From NCBI GenBank assembly GCA_032871835.1, contig CM065299.1, positions 98,090,652-98,154,651 of the forward strand: a stretch of DNA of 64,000 bases, given 5' to 3'. This stretch comes from Dipteronia dyeriana (lineage: Eukaryota > Streptophyta > Magnoliopsida > Sapindales > Sapindaceae). The position numbers were made by a program, and so were the translations under genes. The notes beneath the pieces are model-generated. The model saw only the letters and a list, made by a program, of their open reading frames with translations, was not told the DNA's origin and made no database searches. Below, piece after piece: positions 58,319-64,000 of the stretch (its first letter is position 1; each line of letters begins with the position of its first letter).

Positions 58319-61300
58319 TTATAAGTACAATGGTTTTCACATTAATAGGACTCAATTTTTCAATTACAATGATATTTTGTGGCCAAAAAGAAAAGGCCTA
58401 AGCTCATTTGTTTTGAGCTGTCAATATGAGGACATGGAGATTATTTATCTATGTACGTAGTTTTGTTGTCTAATTTAAAAGTATTTCAGTGATAGAGCTC
58501 ATGTAGCCTTTCGTGGATCTGGCAGCAAGTGATCATACACCATTAGGTTGCACTCAAGTAATGCCATTTTTTGATCGTCGGTGGCACCAAAATTACAATA
58601 TGATATTTATTTGTACTTGTATAACATAAAAAGATAAGTTAGTGATTGGATGACAGTTAAGAAGCCTTTGTTTCTTGACTAATTCTATTTGCAATCTTAT
58701 TTTGCAAGTAAAGTTTCTCAGGCAAAAGACATAATGTCTCTCATTCGTTGTCATGTCTGTGATGATATTGATGCTCTGGGTTTTCCAGCTAGGCAGGTAA
58801 TTTAGATGTAGCTAACTGCACCATCACAGGTTGATATGGATTTTTTTAAAGTCAGGTACCACACGTATGATGCATAACATTTTTTGATCTGATAGTGAAT
58901 AATTTGATTTTTTTTTAAGTACTGTGCAACATATGAAGATGCATTAATTTGTATTACGTATTTTATCATAAACATTTGATGTCAATTTAATAATTATTTC
59001 GTCTCTTATAGTATCATCATGATTGTGGTCAGCCTGTGGCTCCACTTCATGTTAAAAATGTGCTGTTGCTGTTGCTTTTGTGCACTGTAAAAAAAAAAAA
59101 CCTTTATGATATGTGGCAAATTGAATGATGTCAATTACTCATTTTCTTTTGGTTTGGCTAGGAGGAGAAGTAACTTTTTCTACACCGTTGTGTTTGAAAA
59201 AAAAAGGTTCTAGTACAGTCTTAAATTCGAACTTTTCTACACCCTTTGTGTTTGGAAAAAAAAAAGGTTATATAGTAGAGTCAATTTGTGATTTAATCCT
59301 CTTACCATGCAAAAAGTACATGATGGTGTGAGGAATGAAAGTTTCAAACCACATGAGTAGTTGGTGGATTAGAAATTAGAATGCTTGATGTTGTTTTCTT
59401 GCAATGGAATATTGAATCTTCTTGAAGATACATCTTTGATTTTTCTTTATATTTATCCTACTAGAGACTTTGCTGGTTTCCTGCCTGGTGCCTGGATATA
59501 ACCTTGAAGTAAATAGGTTGAATTGACTCACGATTGGTTTGCACGATGGTAAGAATAATGCTTTGCTCTTACAAGGTTTGAGGTTCATATTCGCTCATGG
59601 GTACCTACATTGTCAAAAGACGTCTCCTTTTTCCCAAAGTTTGTAGGGTTTGGTGGAGTCTTAAATTCGAACTTGAATCCTGTGTGGGTTTGAATTACTA
59701 ACCAAACTGTTGAATTGATTTTGAATATTGTCTGCAGAACTGAAACAGATGAGGATTAGAACATGCTGATAGCATACTATTAAAATTATTAGTTAGTAAA
59801 TTTAGATGACCAGACTTTTAAAATTGTTAGTTAAGAAACTTGGATGATCAGATTTTTAAAATTATTAGTTGGGAAAAATGGATGATTGAGTTGAGAGTAA
59901 AAAAACCAAAATGTTACTATTGCTTAAAGTATAAATTTTGAAGAAGACTTAACATATTTACTTCAAAGAAAATTGAAAATCTACCTGCCAATTAGACTAG
60001 AGTTTAACATTGTATTTGAATAGGATATTGAATTGGCTAGTGGTGTATCCGTCTGGCCACTGTTATCATAATGTGTCATGAGCTTTTGTCTTACTATCAT
60101 AAACTTTAACAATAGTTACAAGAGAGTCATTATCTGTTTTATTCTTTTATTTTTTAAATTCCTCATTTATTCAAGCTATTGAATTAAATTCTAATGGATA
60201 TTAAACGATCCTCATTTTTTTCTATTTAAAATTTAATGGGTTTGAATTGAATTTATTAAGTTTTTTTTAAATGGTTAAATAATTTAAAAATACCAACAAC
60301 AAAAAAGTTAAAAAAAATCTAAAATAAAAAATAATATATATTGAATTTTAACTTAATTTCAAATATGGATTGCATTTAATATATTTATTCCTTGGTTATC
60401 CTTCTAAAGATAATATACTTTCAATTTTATCATAATTTTATATTAAACACAATTATTTCTCTAACCTATTACTTAGGATTTAAATCATTTGTTAAAAATA
60501 GTGTTTTAACTTGTATTTAACATATCAAATTGGGTTATATGTACACAATCATATCTGTATTTAACTAACCGAATTAGGCTATGTATATACAATCACTTAT
60601 ATGTAATTGTTTTTTAAAAAACCGTGTACATATGATTCAATTTGGGTTGGTCAGACATAAATTCAGACATTATTTTTTGATAGGTGATTTAAATCCTATT
60701 ATTTAGGATAAGCATAAAAAAAAACATTAACCACATTGTTACTTTCAACATATTGTTGAACTAATTCTAATTTTTTATTTTTATAAAATCAAAACAAATT
60801 CTAAATCATTATTTATCATTTAAAAATAATTATTATTATCGTATTTTAATCATGAATAATATCTTATCATTATTATATAAAAATGATTTAAGATTTATTA
60901 AAATATATAACTAAAATCTGTAACAATTGTATAAATGTTAAATAAGAATAGTTAACTTATCCTTTTGAAAGTATAGTTAACTTATCCCTTTGAGCATACG
61001 TTAACGACTAAAAATTTACTAAAAAAGAAAAATATTTATTATTTTAATCGATGTAATAAATATATGTTTATAATAACTGTGCTATTAGCACACCCTACTA
61101 ATCTATTTATATTTTTCTTTTTAAAATTTGATTTAATTAAATAAAATTAAATGTTTTTATTGGTTATTTTGATTTATTCCTAAAATTACCATTTTACTTT
61201 TTTTTTTAAGTTAATACACTCTATCTCTAATATTTATATACGTCTACAGAAAAAGTAAACTTCAAATTTACTTCTGAGAATAAATTATTTCTAAATACTT

Positions 61301-61525
61301 GATATAATTTTCACAATTCTTATAGATGCATGATATCATTGTTAAACAATTCTTACAGATGTTTATATTATTTTTAAATAATTCTTCCATATATTTGATA
61401 TTTTTCTCGAACTCTTTTATAATATTTTATATGTGTGTAAGAAGAAAATTTTAGGATTTTAAGAGTTAAAGATTTTTTTTTAAGATACAGAATATGAGAA
61501 CATTGTTTTTTTTTTTGTTGAAAAG
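58319..61525. other. Intergenic DNA downstream of the TRAIP-like gene
   Basis: Presumably begins with the 3'UTR. A possible exon-like stretch at about 58722-58796 (TCTCTCATTCGTTGTCATGTC..) was not assignable to a gene. A roughly 70-base tandem repeat with AACTTTTCTACACC..GTGTTTG(A)n GGTT is at about 59170-59275, and its TCTTAAATTCGAACTT phrase recurs near 59660. The rest is AT-rich without features. Confidence 0.4.
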
Positions 61526-62197
61526 GAATGTAGAGTTTAATAGATTTACTTTATAGAAGATTTTTTTCTCTTTAAATTATATGTCTAATTTCGATGAAAG
61601 AAAAAAATATTACTGTATAATTAAAAAAATGGTTCATAAATAGATCGGTATAAATATGCCAATAACACCACTCATAGGGTACGTTTGTTTTTGTACCTCA
61701 TGTTTGAAAGTTCGCTTTTTAATTTTTTTTGTTTGTTTTTTTCTCGAATGTAAAACATCTGAAGAAAAAAAAGAAAGTCCAAGAACCTGACTTTTTTCTA
61801 AATGTATGTGCCACTTGTATATATTCAATCCTTTTCTTCCAAAAATATCCTTAGCAAGCTTAACAATTACATGAATATATTTGTAAAAGCAAAACAAACC
61901 CAATAAATTTACCTGTCAACTTTTCCAATTTCCTTCATTTGACAAAGAGGAAGGGGCACAACTCCTCCTCCTTGATTTTTAATATATAATTTTATTGTTT
62001 TTGAATTGTTTATTCTTTAACCATATTTTTAATTGTAAATTTAAGTAATAATAATTCATATTTTTACAATTTTAAAGCATACTTTCAAATATTAATATAA
62101 TTAATTAACATTAAAAATATTTTAAATATATAAACAAAAATAATTATATTAGATACAAATACATAAAACCATTAATAGTAACGAGGGTATTTATGTC
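61526..62197. repeat. Direct duplication, copy A
   Basis: About 670 bases that recur at 62672-63345 in the same order and orientation: GTTTAATAGATTTACTTTAT.., CAATAACACCA, GTATGTGCCACTTGTATAT, CCTGTCAACTTTTCCAATTT, GAAGGGGCACAACT, AAGTAATAATAATTCATA.. and ATAAAACCA near the end. Non-coding. Confidence 0.85.
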
Positions 62198-62671
62198 TTA
62201 TTACCTGTTTTTTGATTTTGATATTTAGACATCATAGATAAAAAACAAACACATCCTTTAGATTTCATATTTCAGTTACTATTCAGACTTCAGATCTATT
62301 CAGACAAAAAAAAAACACCACTTTAGAATAATTGCTTTCACTTTTTAGTAATTTTTTAACACTACCTATGTTAAATTACTTATTTTAAAACCATTTTATC
62401 TTTCAAAAAATAAACAAGTTAACACTTTTTTTAGATGTGATAAAAATAAAAAACAAGTGTGATTCAGTTTTATATTTTAGTAAAATTCAAGACCTTTCTC
62501 CTTAGTCTCAGACTCTCATTGCAAAACTATACAACACTAGATGGTTGATGGTCGATTATAGGTTTGATAGCATGTTATAAAGCGTCACAAGTTGTAACTG
62601 ACTGGATCCAGTAATTTTAATAAGGTGGAGCACTTGAATAAAATAATAATTATATATAAAAAAATAATAAA
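62198..62671. other. Spacer between duplication copies
   Basis: Unique AT-rich sequence of 474 bases; no gene seen. Confidence 0.5.
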
Positions 62672-63345
62672 TAGAATGTGGGGTTTAATAGATTTACTTT
62701 ATGGAAGACTTTTTTTTCTTAAATTGTATGTCTAACTTTGATGAAAGAAAAAAAGAATACTAAATAATTAAAAAAATAAGATATAAATAGATCAGTATGG
62801 ATATACCAATAACACCATTCTTAGGATCCGTTGAAAAGTCTAAAAGACCGCTTTTAAGGTTTTGTTTGTTTTTTCTCAGACGTTGAGATATGAAAACGGG
62901 CCAAAAACATCTGGAAAAAAAGTCCAAGAACCTAACTTTTATCTGAAAGTATGTGCCACTTGTATATATTCAATCCTTTTCTTCCAAAATTATCCTTCGC
63001 AAACTTAACAATTACATGAATATATTTGTAAAAGCAAAACAAACTCAAAAAATTTACCTGTCAACTTTTCCAATTTCCTTCATTTGACAAAGAGCAAGGG
63101 GCACAACTACCCCTCCTTGATTTTTAATATATAATTTTATTGTTTTTGAATTGTTTATTCTTTAACCATATTTTTATAAATGTAAATTTAAGTAATAATA
63201 ATTCATATTTTTAAATCTTTAAAGCATACTTTCAAATATTAATATACTTAATTAATATTAACAAATATTTTAAATATATAAACAAAAATAATTATATTAG
63301 ATACAAATACATAAAACCAATAATAATAATAAGAGTATTTATGTC
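62672..63345. repeat. Direct duplication, copy B
   Basis: Second copy of the unit at 61526-62197, with substitutions and small indels (for example a changed stretch around 62825-62935). Confidence 0.85.
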
Positions 63346-63715
63346 GTGGAAATTATAAGATGTCACATTTTTTTTTGTCTTTTGTGATGATGTCACCAGT
63401 TTAATAACTTAAGTTTAAAAGACACATATTATGGTGAATTACGGAAGTTGCCCCTAAACTTTTATTTGTAAAAGGTAAGTTTCTGAATTCATCTGTATCT
63501 TCCCAAAAAGGTTGTCTGAAAACTTGTATCTCTCTCCAAAAAAGTTGTCTCGTTCCACAACCTGCACAATAAGGTAACTAATATTTATGATCTCATTTAT
63601 GATCTTTTTTGTTTTCATACATTTCCTATTTTTTGCATGCATTTCTGTATTGTAAGAACATGTATGAACATTTAATAGATCCGCATATTTTTCATGTGTG
63701 ACCGAGAATATTTAA
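63346..63715. other. Intergenic DNA, no gene seen
   Basis: A short duplicated phrase with TCTCTCCAAAA..GTTGTCT is near 63500-63560. Nothing else supported. Confidence 0.4.
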
Positions 63716-63719
63716 ATAA

Positions 63720-63930
63720 GAATCGAGCATATTTGTTATTGGATCAATGTTTTATAAATTTTGAAAAAAGCTCGATTATTTCAAAAAAATGCTCGATAAT
63801 TTGAAGAATATTCTCGATCCCTTGAAAAAGTTCTCGATCCCTTAAAAAATGTCTCGATCAATTTGGAATAAGCTCGATCCCTTATAATAAGTTCTTGATC
63901 CGTTTCCAAAAAGCTCGATATTTTATACTT
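63720..63930. repeat. Degenerate tandem repeat around CTCGATCCCTT
   Basis: About nine units of 20-24 bases with core CTCGAT(CCCTT), spaced by A/T-rich text such as GAAAAAGTT. It runs up to near the window end, where one unit reads CTTGATCCG. Confidence 0.75.
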
Positions 63931-64000
63931 AATAAATATTTTTAATTCTTAATAATTATAAACTTAATTTAATTTTTTAATTTGTTAATAATGACTTATG

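Noticed and set aside
58722..58796. Exon-like stretch downstream of the TRAIP-like gene
   Set aside because: No frame could be connected to a neighbour or to a known protein; could be 3'UTR or remnant.

Overview
This is a 64 kb piece of an angiosperm (probably eudicot) nuclear genome. It has two intact host genes with plant-type GT-AG introns and plant protein sequences. Most of the rest is transposable-element sequence, including several plant-only lineages (Tat and Athila Ty3 retrotransposons, an endogenous pararetrovirus). No tRNA, rRNA or CRISPR was recognised.

Layout. 1-4.5 kb: intergenic DNA with small DNA transposons (a MITE-like copy, a hAT derivative with its target duplication, a fold-back repeat cluster). 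5.0-14.1 kb, minus strand: complete 24-exon SEC10 (exocyst subunit), with a 41-base G run just upstream of its ATG. About 15.6-28.8 kb, minus strand: an old, stop-ridden, apparently full-length badnavirus-like endogenous pararetrovirus (primer site, ORF1, movement protein, coat, protease, RT, RNase H, an extra 3' ORF, promoter and poly(A) region). It is broken by two later insertions: a 3.0 kb hAT element that itself holds a solo LTR, and a 1.4 kb solo LTR.

29.1-52.6 kb is a three-layer nest. A Mutator-like fold-back element (9-bp target duplication ATTTTTTAT) contains a Tat-lineage Ty3 retrotransposon (plus strand, target duplication AGGTC). Inside that lies an Athila-lineage retrotransposon (minus strand, target duplication GACCT). 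The Tat element has gag, protease, RT, two RNases H, integrase and a large antisense gene. The Athila element has gag, protease and integrase but no RT/RNase H. Between integrase and its 3' LTR it carries an intact intronless ORF for a LONELY GUY (LOG)-type cytokinin riboside 5'-monophosphate phosphoribohydrolase with its own TATA box, plus a second unrecognised cysteine-rich ORF. This captured cytokinin-activation gene is the most striking thing in the window.

52.9-54.3 kb: an AT-rich Harbinger-like element with a long internal hairpin. 55.0-58.3 kb, plus strand: complete 9-exon TRAIP-like RING E3 ligase gene. 58.3-64 kb: AT-rich intergenic DNA with a 0.67 kb direct duplication and a short-period repeat around CTCGAT.

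The host genes are unrelated in function (exocytosis; ubiquitin signalling) and show no sign of working together. Exon borders were read by eye from splice signals and reading frame, and both coding sequences close in frame.
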